DNA of 42,825 nucleotides. It comes from Okeania sp. SIO2B3. Its GTDB lineage: Bacteria > Cyanobacteriota > Cyanobacteriia > Cyanobacteriales > Microcoleaceae. The position numbers were made by a program, and so were the translations under genes. The notes beneath the pieces are model-generated. The model saw nothing but the letters and a program-made list of their open reading frames with translations. It was not told the DNA's origin and searched no databases. This document shows positions 16,528-25,034 of this stretch, in pieces (the first letter of the stretch is position 1; each line of letters opens with the position of its first letter). The stretch is taken from NCBI RefSeq assembly GCF_010672525.1, contig NZ_JAAHGH010000063.1:1-42825 (forward strand), written 5' to 3'.

Positions 16528-17940
16528 ATGAATCTGTTATTAAACTTTATATCTTTAATTGGAATTGTAATTCTGTGCTTTATTGCATGGTTAGGTTCAG
16601 AAAATCGCCTAATTATTCCTTGGAAAGTTATATTTTGGGGAATAGGATTACAACTATTTATTGGTTTGCTCATATTTGTATTACCAACCCGCGACCTCAT
16701 TGCACAAATCAATAATCTCTTAAATACAGTACTAGATGCTTCTGAAGCAGGGGCCAGATTTTTATTTGGTGGCTCTGATTCGGCAATTGTCCCAGACCCT
16801 AATCGCATTGTGGGACCAGGCCCCGCAGCCAGATGGATAGTTAGAACCGTCGGTACTCCTTATGTAGAAATTCCAGGCGATCGCCTCACTCCGGATAATC
16901 TTAATTTGGGCTTTATTTTTGCCTTTCGTTCTCTCCCACAAATTATCTTTTTTTCTGGGTTAATTAGTCTATTATATCGACTAAATATTATTCAGCCTAT
17001 CGTTAAATTGTTTGCTAAAATTTTCCAAAAAACAATGAACATTAGTGGAGCAGAATCTTTATCTGGAGCTGCCAATATCTTCGTAGGAATAGAATCAGCA
17101 ATTGCCGTCAAGCCATATCTAAAGGATATGACACGCAGCGAACTTTGTACTATTTTATCTTGTTGTTTCGGTTCGATCGCCTCTTCAATATTAGGCATAT
17201 ATGCAATTATTCTCAGACCAACATTTCCTGGTATTACTGGGCATTTAGTCTCAGCATCAATAATGACTATTCCTGCTTGTTTTGTACTATCGAAAATCTT
17301 GATACCAGAAACCGAGAAACCGAAAACTTTAGGTCATATTCCATCTGAGAAAAAAAAAGAAAATGACCAATTACCAAACCCAATGGATAGTTTAATGAAT
17401 GGAGGGATAGATGGAGTAAAAATGGCAGTAGGAATTGTGGCAGTAATTATTGTAATTTTAGGATTACTTGCATTAGTTAATGCCATATTTAATGGTTTAG
17501 CAAATCTACCAAGTCCTCTAGGAAATATCTTCCAAATAATTACTGTACAAAATATCTTAGGAGCGATATTTTTACCCCTAACTTTTCTCACTGGAGTATC
17601 TCTAGAATGGAACGAACTTTGGCAAGTTTCAATATTAATTGGACGTAGATTATTTGAAACAAGTATCCCTCCTTATTTTACTTTGGCACAACTAAAAGCG
17701 GCCGGAGAAATTAGCGGTCGTGGCTTACTAATAGTTAGTTATGTTCTTTGTGGTTTTACCCACATAGCATCCTATGGAATTTTTGTCGGTGGAATATCAA
17801 ATCTCATACCATCGAGGCGATCAGAACTTTCTGCTCTTGGTTGGAAAGCTCTATGGGTTGGTACTCTTGCTACTTTAATGACAGGTTGTGTCGCCGGATT
17901 ATTTGATTTCGGAGACCCTACTATTTTAGGTCTTAGCTAG
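16528..17940 (+). CDS. nupC: Concentrative nucleoside transporter (CNT, NupC type)
   Basis: 470 residues, polytopic inner-membrane protein. The family core is clear: FRSLPQIIFFSGLISLLY (the Ile/Phe-rich hairpin region) and GAESLSGAANIFVGIESAIA near 190-208, which carries the conserved GAES/N.F.G..E nucleoside-binding sequence. The C-terminal TGVSLEW, LCGFTHIASYGIFVGG and final gate helices follow. CNT proteins import nucleosides with Na+ or H+. An insertion of about 50 residues after the second helix (DASEAGARFLFGG to the TVGTPYVEIPGDRL region) is longer than in E. coli NupC. Alone in its transcription unit. Confidence 0.9.
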   Translation: MNLLLNFISLIGIVILCFIAWLGSENRLIIPWKVIFWGIGLQLFIGLLIFVLPTRDLIAQINNLLNTVLDASEAGARFLFGGSDSAIVPDPNRIVGPGPAARWIVRTVGTPYVEIPGDRLTPDNLNLGFIFAFRSLPQIIFFSGLISLLYRLNIIQPIVKLFAKIFQKTMNISGAESLSGAANIFVGIESAIAVKPYLKDMTRSELCTILSCCFGSIASSILGIYAIILRPTFPGITGHLVSASIMTIPACFVLSKILIPETEKPKTLGHIPSEKKKENDQLPNPMDSLMNGGIDGVKMAVGIVAVIIVILGLLALVNAIFNGLANLPSPLGNIFQIITVQNILGAIFLPLTFLTGVSLEWNELWQVSILIGRRLFETSIPPYFTLAQLKAAGEISGRGLLIVSYVLCGFTHIASYGIFVGGISNLIPSRRSELSALGWKALWVGTLATLMTGCVAGLFDFGDPTILGLS

Positions 17941-18369
17941 TAGGTTTTAGGTTGTAGGTTAGTAGTTAAATATTCTGAGGAATTTAACTAATAATTTACA
18001 GAAAAAAATTAATTTGGAAGTTTAAAATAGTCATTCCAAATCATTTGTCAAAAATCTAAGGATATATAAAAAATATGAAACTTTTACTCCTGTTCCTTAA
18101 ATTCAAAGGTAAGTATTTCCTGCGGAATGCGGAGCTAACAGCCGTCAGCTATTAGCTATCAGCTATTAATTTTGGGAGAGGTAAAAGCAACCTTTGAAAT
18201 TGAAAAAGAATAAAAAGTTACTGCAAAAGTCTCTAGACAAAATCTTATAAGTAATTATTCATTACTAATTGCTGTTTGCGTAGCATTCCGTAGGAATAGC
18301 TGACTGCTGATAGCTGAATGCTTACATTCAAAGATATTTTTACAACTGATAACTGATAACTGAAATAGG
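17941..18369. other. Spacer with inverted dispersed repeats
   Basis: Contains cagctattagctatcagcta (about 18147) and ctgactgctgatagctgaat (about 18299), plus two small dispersed repeats (ctgcggaatgcggagc and gctgtttgcgtagcattccg). No gene, no clear terminator. Confidence 0.5.
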
Positions 18370-18381
18370 ATGGCTATATAT

Positions 18382-18975
18382 ATGAAAAAACGGCGCTTAA
18401 TTAGCATAGGATTATTAACAGCTCTAACTTTATTGATTTTCAACTATATTATCGGAAATTGGCATCAAATATCCTTATTTAAACCTGCCCAAGCTGAAGA
18501 TATTACCAATTCATTAATCACTTTGAGTTCTAGCTCATATAAAGATAGTCAATTTGAGATTGGAATTATAGAAGGTTATCAACAAAAAATCATTGCTGGC
18601 GTACCAGTATTTGAATCCCCAGAAGGAAATTTAGCTTATACTGTGGTAGTCAAACCTCAAGTTAATTTACAACAATTAGATAATCAAACTTTAGCGATAA
18701 TTGCCATAAATGAATTTGCTAGAGGCGAAAGTTTTCAACCACAAGAATTTCAAATAATTAAACCAGGAGAAATTACTTTACCTTGGAGTGCTAGTTTAAC
18801 AATAAATAATAAGACACAACCGATAAATGGAATAATTTTAGCCCGTCAGATCGATAGAAATGTATTTTTATTATTAATTAGTGCCACAGAAGCAAAAGCA
18901 GAAAAAATCACACAAGTTTTGCAAGTTTTATCCAATAGTTTAAAAGCAGTAGGGACGGGTTCCGCATTAAATTAA
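18382..18975 (+). CDS. Exported hypothetical protein
   Basis: About 197 residues from the ATG at 18382 (MKKRRLISIG); an ATG 12 bp upstream at 18370 (MAIY) is the alternative. A positively charged start, a hydrophobic stretch (LLTALTLLIFNYII) and an AQAED site near residue 36 look like a signal peptide or anchor. The mature part is a single alpha/beta domain with alternating strands (AYTVVVKPQVN, FQIIKPGEITLPW) and no cysteine or catalytic motif. I recognise it only as the kind of secreted hypothetical found in cyanobacteria. Confidence 0.75.
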   Translation: MKKRRLISIGLLTALTLLIFNYIIGNWHQISLFKPAQAEDITNSLITLSSSSYKDSQFEIGIIEGYQQKIIAGVPVFESPEGNLAYTVVVKPQVNLQQLDNQTLAIIAINEFARGESFQPQEFQIIKPGEITLPWSASLTINNKTQPINGIILARQIDRNVFLLLISATEAKAEKITQVLQVLSNSLKAVGTGSALN

Positions 18976-19190
18976 TTACTCAACATTAAATTGAGATAAA
19001 CTCGCCCCAGTCTCTAAAAGTAATTTAATCCCAATTAAAAAAAATAATGCTACAACTCAAGAAAACTAGAAAATTCTGCTTAAAAGTAAATTATCCAATC
19101 CTGTAGAATACAGATTTTTATTATTTTTTTCCCTTTTTTATTTACTCCTTCTTATTTCTTACCTCCTTCTTTTTGCTTAATTTAAAAATT

Positions 19191-19802
19191 ATGAATCCAG
19201 AACTTTCCGAAACTACCCGCTTATTAGATATTATGCCTGCTTCTGGGCGAATGATGACAAAAATAGTTGGTAAAAATCAACAACCTACCATTATTGAAAC
19301 AACCTTTCCTTTACCTTGGAAAAACGACCGGGTAATATATCTAAATTTTGACTTATGGATGAATTTACCCAAAGGACAACGGGATTTAATAATGTTACGA
19401 ACTGTCAATTGGTTATGTGAAATTCAATGGTTTAAGCCTAATTTGAATCAAGGTATTTTTGCAGTTGGTTTAATAGGAGTAATTTCCCAATTGAGCGAAG
19501 CAGATGTAGTGGGAATATTAGTTGCTGGTGGTTTAAGTACAATTGGTTTAATCAAAATTTGGCAAAATAATCATAGTACACAAACAGAATTAGCAGCAGA
19601 TGAAATGGCAATTAGAGTGGCAACCAGACGGGGTTATCAACAAGCTGAAGCAGCAAATTATTTATTACAAGGAATTGAAAATGTAGCCAAAATTGAAGGG
19701 CGTAATAATTTCAACTTTACCGAGTTAGTTAGGTGTCAAAATTTAAGAGCGATCGCTGGTTTATCTCCTGTAGCAGTTCCAGAAAAAGTGAAGAAAGAAT
19801 AA
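19191..19802 (+). CDS. DUF3318 family protein
   Basis: About 203 residues from ATG 19191 (MNPELSETTRLLDIMPASGR), which matches the usual family start; an upstream in-frame start at 19173 would add only six residues. Conserved family strings are visible: LLDIMPASGRMMTKIV, FPLPW, YLNFDLW, QRDLIMLRTVNWL, a hydrophobic hairpin GLIGVISQLSEADVVGILVAGG, and FTELVRCQNLRAIAGLS near the end. It occurs throughout cyanobacteria; function unknown. The QSELEADE-like segment (TELAADEMAIRVA) is a conserved helix. A hairpin gggagcatcttgctccc follows at about 19811-19827 without a T-run. Confidence 0.85.
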   Translation: MNPELSETTRLLDIMPASGRMMTKIVGKNQQPTIIETTFPLPWKNDRVIYLNFDLWMNLPKGQRDLIMLRTVNWLCEIQWFKPNLNQGIFAVGLIGVISQLSEADVVGILVAGGLSTIGLIKIWQNNHSTQTELAADEMAIRVATRRGYQQAEAANYLLQGIENVAKIEGRNNFNFTELVRCQNLRAIAGLSPVAVPEKVKKE

Positions 19803-19911
19803 TTGTAGTGGGAGCATCTTGCTCCCAGGGGAATAGAGCATTGACTTAATCAAAGAATAACGATATAATAAGTTAAAAAGCATACTATTAGGCAGGCCAT
19901 GCTCAATCTCT

Positions 19912-20997
19912 ATGAAATCCATCAGAACCAAACTCAAATTAAATAATAAGCAAAAAACTTTAATGGCTCAACACGCTGGCTATTCGAGGTGGTGTTATAA
20001 CTGGGGTTTAAGTTTATGGAATGTTGCTGCTCGAGATGGTTTAAGGCCAAACTCCCGTAAGCTAAGAGAGGTTTTTACTAATCATACCAAACCACTTTAT
20101 CCTTGGATGAAAAAACTTTCATCTAGAGTTTACCAATATGCTTTTATTAACTTAGGTGAAGCATTTAAGAGGTTCTTCCAAGGATTGGGTAAACGCCCAC
20201 GGTTTAAGAAGAAAGGTAAATCTGATTCGTTCACAATAGATAATTGTGGAAAACCCATAGAATTAAATGGATGGAATCATAAAATACCTTTTATTGGTTG
20301 GGTTAAGACTTATGAGCCAATTGAAGCAACTACTCAAAAAATAACCATTAGTAGACAAGCGGGGGATTGGTACTTAAGTTTGAGCTATGAATTTAGTACA
20401 ACTCCCACACCAAAAACTATTGATGTTGTAGGTGTTGATTTAGGTGTGAAAACGCTAGCAACACTAAGTACTGGTCAAGTTTTCCCAAGCATTAAACCTT
20501 ACCGTACAGCTCAAGATCAACTAGCAAAATTGCAACGGCAACTGAGCAGGAAAGTAAAACATTCAAATAATTGGCACAAAGCTGTAATCAAGCTAGCGAT
20601 CGCAGCACAGACGAGTAGCTAACATCCGCAAAGATGCACTTGATAAATTGACAACATACGCAAGCCTTGAACCACGGCACTGTTGTCGTTGAAGATTTGA
20701 ACGTTAGCGTATGGGTAGCCAACCACAAGCTAGCTAAATCAATTAGCAGATAGTGATTTTATGAGTTTCGTAGACAGCTAGAATATAAAACTCAGTGGTA
20801 CGGTTGTGAGCTGGTAGTAGTTGACAGATTTTTCCCATCTTCTAAGACTTGCAGTAGGTGCGGTCATGTTCAAGATATGCCATTGCATCTGAGAACTTAT
20901 GATTGCAAGAAGTGTGGGATATCTATAGACCGGGATCTGAATGCCAGTATAAATTTGAGAAATGCGGTCGGCTTGACCGTGAATGCCTGTGGATGAG
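19912..20997 (+). pseudogene. tnpB: TnpB (IS200/IS605-IS1341 type), several frameshifts
   Basis: 236 residues are intact from ATG 19912: MKSIRTKLKLNNKQ, YSRWCYNWGLSLW (N-terminal HTH), and RuvC-I GVDLGVKTLATLS with its catalytic Asp near 180. After about 20610 the frame breaks more than once, but pieces remain: VANIRKDALDKL, a VVEDLNV RuvC-II equivalent, the zinc finger CSRCGH...CKKCG, and RuvC-III DRDLNASINLRNAVGLTVNACG up to the TGA. TnpB is the RNA-guided nuclease of these transposons. No TnpA is present, as in IS1341-like elements. Degenerate codons cluster in the 20605-20790 part. Confidence 0.85.
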
Positions 20998-21085
20998 TAG
21001 CCGCCGACGGTCTCACAAGAAGCAGGAAGTAAACATTAAAATGTCACGCTATGTGACGTTTTATATCAGTTTTATGAAGCAGTTG
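20998..21085 (+). other. Right end of the TnpB element / guide-RNA scaffold region
   Basis: Follows the tnpB stop: tctcacaagaagcaggaagt, then the hairpin gtcacgctatgtgacg and ttttatgaagcagt. The same string follows another TnpB tail at 37138-37250, so the shared part marks the element's right end. In TnpB systems the guide (omega) RNA is read from this region; I infer that, and transcription is not shown. Confidence 0.6.
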
Positions 21086-21431
21086 GTTTAGTTTTGCCTG
21101 GATACCGCATTTATACTATAGCCCTAGATCGACAAGATGGTATTCTTTAGCTTTATCTCGCCATTCTCAAAACTGCTGTATTATTGGTTTTGTCAACAAG
21201 AGAGTTTGCTGAAAAAGTATGAGTGGTTAGGGTAGGAGGTAGGAGGAATAATTGTCCCCTAATCTTTCTATGGTTGTCTGCCCAAAATCATAACTTTTTG
21301 GCCACTCAAAAAGAGAGAACAGGGAATAAGGGAGAGTATTAATAATTTAGGCGTTGCTGAATACTGGGATGATTGAGGCCGACACGGGGACAGGGGGACA
21401 AGACACGGCGATTATAGTTGATCCTCTGTGA
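21086..21431. other. Spacer after TnpB element
   Basis: A frame with one stop reads LPGYRIYTIALDRQDGIL, then LYLAILKTAVLLVLST (about 21092-21200), perhaps a relic. It runs into a diverged IS4-like end (gagtttgctgaaaaagtatg, about 21199) with a taggaggtaggagg interior resembling 34860-34890. No intact gene. Confidence 0.4.
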
Positions 21432-21665
21432 TCAAATCATCCCGTAATAACGAATGACTCTACCAAAATAGTCTTTGAGAATACCATCTCCAGAAATACC
21501 TATATCTGTTTTCACAGCTTTGATAACTCGGAAAGCTAATGTTAAATATCCCACTTTAGAGTTAATAATTCTCCGGTAGTATATAGTACCCTTGTCAGTT
21601 ATTTTTTTAGTTCTTTCTTCTTCTGTTGCGTTAGCAAGTATGAGCGTATAATTCTCTTCGCACAT
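21432..21665 (-). CDS. Hypothetical protein, possibly 5'-frameshifted
   Basis: 77 residues (MCEENYTLILANATEEERTK to FGRVIRYYGMI). The minus-strand frame stays open upstream of the Met (AIRNQEIDYLVVVAPDF), and another frame offers MFGVFEPLEIK just before it. One lost base would join them into a protein of about 98 residues, so the gene may be broken. It lies 154 bp behind the last gene of the Ubl operon in the same direction and could be its final member. No family recognised; the C-terminal D.FGR.IR..G pattern recurs, to my recollection, in cyanobacterial conflict-system proteins, but I would not assign it. Confidence 0.4.
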   Translation of the reverse strand: MCEENYTLILANATEEERTKKITDKGTIYYRRIINSKVGYLTLAFRVIKAVKTDIGISGDGILKDYFGRVIRYYGMI

Positions 21666-21819
21666 AAAATCAGGAGCTACAACTACTAAATAGTCAATCT
21701 CTTGATTTCTAATGGCTCAAAAACACCAAACATCTTGATTTATAATAGAAATATCCAAAAGTCACAAAAACATTAATTTAAACCATTGTGGTAGGGCGAT
21801 CGCTGTTGTTCTGATTAAT

Positions 21820-22386
21820 TCACTCTACCCAATTAATGTTTCCTAGCTCTTCTACTGCTTGAACTTCTTCCCATTGAACTTGTGATAGTGGATCTAGTTT
21901 GGCCTCAATACCTACCAACATTTCTGGTTTTAACCAGGAAGTACCAGTAGTCATAAACTCTTCTGTATTTGTAACATCTATATTTAAAACACGACATTTA
22001 TTAACTATTTCCGATTCCGAAGATAAGGGTAAGAATATTGTCGGACATTCTAGGATTTCGGCTATATTTATTAAACCAAGTACATAGCGGTCTATGGGAT
22101 TTCTAACATCCAAGTCGCCAATTGGTTTAATGTTAATTTCTTCGTTATGGAAATATATGGTTCCTTCAGAAATTGTCTTAAATATTAGTAGATTTGGTAT
22201 TTCTTGCCTTTCTAAAGAGTTGAGAATTTTTTCAGCAGCTTGTGTCGCCTGGGTAAAATCTCTTTCTGTTAGATAGATTAGCTGATTGTAAAAATACTTA
22301 GGTAAAATTACGTCTTTACTACTCCATACAAGGAGATCAGGGTTGCTAATACATAAATCTGGTTCTATGCCGTACAATGCTTTCAT
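21820..22386 (-). CDS. PIN-like protein of unknown role, end of Ubl operon
   Basis: 188 residues. It begins MKALYGIEPDLCISNPDLLV and has the sequence rhythm of a PIN domain: a first strand, then VILPKYFYNQLIYL, a helix DFTQATQAAEKILNSLE, later NPIDRYVLGLINIAEILECP, then TIFLPLSSESEIVNKCRVLN and IDVTNTEEF. The last part matches the 'vLvTnD..l..KA..lgI.V' end of PIN proteins, but the TND is PLSSES and no clear acidic tetrad remains. If it is a PIN fold, it is probably inactive. A Trp/Glu-rich tail (VQWEEVQAVEELGNINWVE) could bind a partner. It sits 79 bp behind the second RING-like gene, same strand. Confidence 0.65.
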   Translation of the reverse strand: MKALYGIEPDLCISNPDLLVWSSKDVILPKYFYNQLIYLTERDFTQATQAAEKILNSLERQEIPNLLIFKTISEGTIYFHNEEINIKPIGDLDVRNPIDRYVLGLINIAEILECPTIFLPLSSESEIVNKCRVLNIDVTNTEEFMTTGTSWLKPEMLVGIEAKLDPLSQVQWEEVQAVEELGNINWVE

Positions 22387-22465
22387 GTTTTCTACCTCTT
22401 TGTGCGCAATTTAGTAAATTTAACAGAGACTCTAATTTGTTAAAATATATTTCTCTTGTAGATTT

Positions 22466-23005
22466 TTATTGCTCTATCCGATTTCTGATAATGTTATTCC
22501 ACTGAAGAGCGAACGGCAAAGTATGTTGTCTAGTATGGGCATCACTCCCACAATCTCTACATTTACAATCCATTTCTCTCCAGCTATCTTCATGGTACGC
22601 TAGTCGGCAGCGACGACAAAAATAAACGGTTTCTCCTGGACTGAAAACTTCCTGACTATAAGGATCATTAGATCCTATTACAGTTGTTAATATGTTATTT
22701 AGATCGTCAGGAACATTTTGATTGAAAAAGTTTTCATCTGTAACAGTTTCAGGTTCATTAACATTACTATTACTAGAAGTGTTAACATCAACTTCCACCC
22801 ATCCAATTTGATTTGTTTGTTCAGGATGATTGACATCTGTCCATTGAATTCCGCTTGCCTCCCTTTGGTAAGAGTGCCTATTTGAATATGAAGTTGATGT
22901 TTGGGAGTTTCTGTTTGGTGGTGATGGAGGAAGTCTAGACCTACGGTAAAAAAATGCCCCGATAGAAGCAATTACTCCTAACCCTATTAAAATTAACCAT
23001 TCCAT
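22466..23005 (-). CDS. Membrane-anchored RING-like protein 2 (candidate E3)
   Basis: 179 residues. An N-terminal hydrophobic anchor (residues 2-20, ending in RRSR) is followed by a polar Ser/Asn-rich linker (25-95), a helix (DDLNNILTTVIG) and a treble-clef/RING-like domain at about 114-155: DPYSQEVFSPGETVYF, ligands C130, C133, H138 (LAYHEDSWREM), C147, C149, C152. The order F..G..V..C..C...H..SW....C.C..C follows the prokaryotic RING pattern (F..G..V..C..C..HH..CW......C...C), but the first knuckle (CxxC) is replaced by DPYS. It shares about half its domain residues with the neighbouring 23061-23474 protein. Placement between JAB and PIN-like genes of the Ubl operon suggests E3 or substrate-adaptor function; this is inference. 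Confidence 0.75.
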   Translation of the reverse strand: MEWLILIGLGVIASIGAFFYRRSRLPPSPPNRNSQTSTSYSNRHSYQREASGIQWTDVNHPEQTNQIGWVEVDVNTSSNSNVNEPETVTDENFFNQNVPDDLNNILTTVIGSNDPYSQEVFSPGETVYFCRRCRLAYHEDSWREMDCKCRDCGSDAHTRQHTLPFALQWNNIIRNRIEQ

Positions 23006-23060
23006 ATTAAGTCTTGCTTGATTTTCAGCTATCTACATACTTGTTATAATCTATATTTCA

Positions 23061-23474
23061 TCATTTCAGGTCATCCCATTGAATTAAATCATTTGTCTTG
23101 TTTCTTGTTATTTGTATTGGAGTTGGCAATATGTAATCTCGAGTGTTTCTATTATGTCCGCACACCATACATCTACACCCCATTTCCTGCCAACTATCTT
23201 CGTGGTATGCGAGTCGGTGGGTGTGACAGAGATAGACTTTTTGTCCTGACCTAAATGTTTCTTGAGTTACAGGATCTTTAATTTCTCCTTGACTCAGAGA
23301 TTGAAGGATGTTATCTAGATCGTCAGGTACTATCTCAGGGTTCTTGGAAACAGTCTGGGAGGAAGAGGAAGGTTTAGAAGCTCTACCAATAAACAGAAAT
23401 AAAACAGCTAATACCCAAAACCCCCAATTTGCAAATCCGAGAAGAAAAAAAATAAAAGATAAAAAACATCCCAT
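23061..23474 (-). CDS. Membrane-anchored RING-like protein 1 (candidate E3)
   Basis: 137 residues. Residues 3-30 are strongly hydrophobic (one long or two short helices: FLSFIFFLLGF and WVLAVLFLFIG). A Ser-rich linker and helix DDLDNILQSLS follow. The RING-like domain spans 67-107: DPVTQETFRSGQKVY, then C83, H86, H91 in LAYHEDSWQEM, C100, C102, C105. The ligand set thus varies from its paralogue only by H86 for C133. A C-terminal segment ending IQWDDLK follows. Starts 26 bp after the JAB stop with an agagga Shine-Dalgarno-like sequence. The absence of the first CxxC knuckle means at most one complete zinc site plus part of a second. Confidence 0.75.
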   Translation of the reverse strand: MGCFLSFIFFLLGFANWGFWVLAVLFLFIGRASKPSSSSQTVSKNPEIVPDDLDNILQSLSQGEIKDPVTQETFRSGQKVYLCHTHRLAYHEDSWQEMGCRCMVCGHNRNTRDYILPTPIQITRNKTNDLIQWDDLK

Positions 23475-23500
23475 GATAGAAATTCAATCCTCTAATGTTT

Positions 23501-24904
23501 TTATTTAAGTATTTTCCTAACTTTTATTCTATTTTCATTACCTTCACTATCCTCGTAGATAAGACGACGTGGAATATTAACTACGTTGCGTACTACTCTT
23601 TGAGAAGAAGCATTTTTAGATGAATAACTAGAGGAAATACGAACTAATACTGCTTTGCCATTACTTAGATATCCCAAATTTTCTGTTATTGGTTCGAGTG
23701 TTTTAGAAATCATCCTATCTGGAATCTTGTCTGGAATTTTAACAGAATCAATTAGTTGAATTTCCTTATCCTTGAGAATGATTCTATCAATCTCTAAGGT
23801 AACATTTTTAGCTATAGAGTTACCCTCTTGCCCAATAACTAACAAAATTATTTCGTCCCCACCACCAATACCAGTTTGTGGCTCTATAATTGGAGAATGT
23901 AAAACATTCTGATTAGCTTCTAACGTTCTGTAGGCGACAATAGGTATTTTTATATACTTAGCATTAAACTCATAATTATCTTTAGTAAAAGTGTTAGAAT
24001 TGCTCAAGTTTCCAACTGCTTCTGGTTGACTAACTGAGGAGTCAGAACCATTTTGATTAGATTGACTGATAGGATTATTCAATGGAATTTGTAACAATAA
24101 TTTTAAAATAATTCCTACCATCAAAATTAGTAGAGTTACCAAGACTAAAGGTGTAAAATTATTGCGATTTCTTCCACTTCCGATCGTTTGATTTTTCGGC
24201 TCAATCTCCTGATTTGTTTCATCCTTACTGGTTTCCTCTTCTTGTGAATACTTAATCCTTGAATCTAGAGCTTTATCTGCTGGATCGGAGAGAATTTTGT
24301 GTGTATGTCCACCGCCAAATTCAACTACATTAACGTGTTCTGCTTTTGCACCCAGGAAGTAAGCAATTTCACGGCGTACAGGATCGCAAACAATTGAGAC
24401 ACACCAAGGGTGGTGAAAAAATGCTCTTTGTGTATTCATATCTGTACCTGACATGAAAACTCCAAGATTTGGATGAGAGTGATACCAACCTACGATGTTC
24501 TCTTGGGGGTGGGTAGTTTTAGCATAATCCATAATTCCTTGCCAAGAAGCAGATGTGAACTCTAGATGTGCCCCTGTTCCAATAGTTGATGGAGCTGCCA
24601 CTGCCGATCTAATTTCTACATATATCCCATACTGGGGGTCTTCATAAGCATTACCAAAAAGAATGCCACCTTGTTCTACTGTTGTGTTTGAACCCAAATG
24701 CGCTTTGAGATGTTTGAGAGCAATTTTTGTGATATATACTTTTTCTTTTTTAGTATTGCTAATATCTCGTTCAGATTTAAAATCTTCGATTGATTTTGGT
24801 ATGGGTTTGTAAACATCTTCACTCTCAACCCATACAATTTTGTTTTGTTCTGAATTTTGATTGAGTGATGAATTATCGCGATCAACAGGAGGTAAATCTG
24901 GCAT
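23501..24904 (-). CDS. JAMM/JAB peptidase with membrane anchor (deubiquitinase-like)
   Basis: 467 residues. The JAB/MPN domain (about 55-200) has the complete JAMM site: E77 in EQGGILFG, H142 and H144 in the HSHP motif, S152 and D155 in MSGTD. It should therefore be an active zinc isopeptidase. A charged linker is followed by one transmembrane helix at about 251-271 (LVLVTLLILMVGIILKLLL) and about 195 further residues without catalytic motifs, rich in beta strands and presumably outside the cytoplasm. In Bil/CBASS-type systems the JAB protein removes the Ubl from targets or trims it. Here the Ubl already ends in Gly, so deconjugation is the likelier task. Good Shine-Dalgarno (ttgagga) before ATG 24904. 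130 bp separate it from the E2 gene. Confidence 0.9.
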   Translation of the reverse strand: MPDLPPVDRDNSSLNQNSEQNKIVWVESEDVYKPIPKSIEDFKSERDISNTKKEKVYITKIALKHLKAHLGSNTTVEQGGILFGNAYEDPQYGIYVEIRSAVAAPSTIGTGAHLEFTSASWQGIMDYAKTTHPQENIVGWYHSHPNLGVFMSGTDMNTQRAFFHHPWCVSIVCDPVRREIAYFLGAKAEHVNVVEFGGGHTHKILSDPADKALDSRIKYSQEEETSKDETNQEIEPKNQTIGSGRNRNNFTPLVLVTLLILMVGIILKLLLQIPLNNPISQSNQNGSDSSVSQPEAVGNLSNSNTFTKDNYEFNAKYIKIPIVAYRTLEANQNVLHSPIIEPQTGIGGGDEIILLVIGQEGNSIAKNVTLEIDRIILKDKEIQLIDSVKIPDKIPDRMISKTLEPITENLGYLSNGKAVLVRISSSYSSKNASSQRVVRNVVNIPRRLIYEDSEGNENRIKVRKILK

Positions 24905-25034
24905 GGCTATTTCCTCAATAGATTTGGTGTATAAACGAAATGCTGAGTTGATGGGAAATCCTTACTTTCCTATTAGTGATAGCTATCAAGTATAGGATTT
25001 CCTGAGTCAAATCAGCTATAGACGGAGTTAGTTA

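Noticed and set aside
18976-19056. Minus-strand frame VVALFFLIGIKLLLETGASL with stop
   Set aside because: Reads like the end of a membrane protein, but only 26 codons with a stop just upstream; cannot be supported.
19811-19827. Terminator after the DUF3318 gene
   Set aside because: A good hairpin (gggagcatcttgctccc) but no T-run follows; the same hairpin type at 37292-37308 also looks like a dispersed palindrome.
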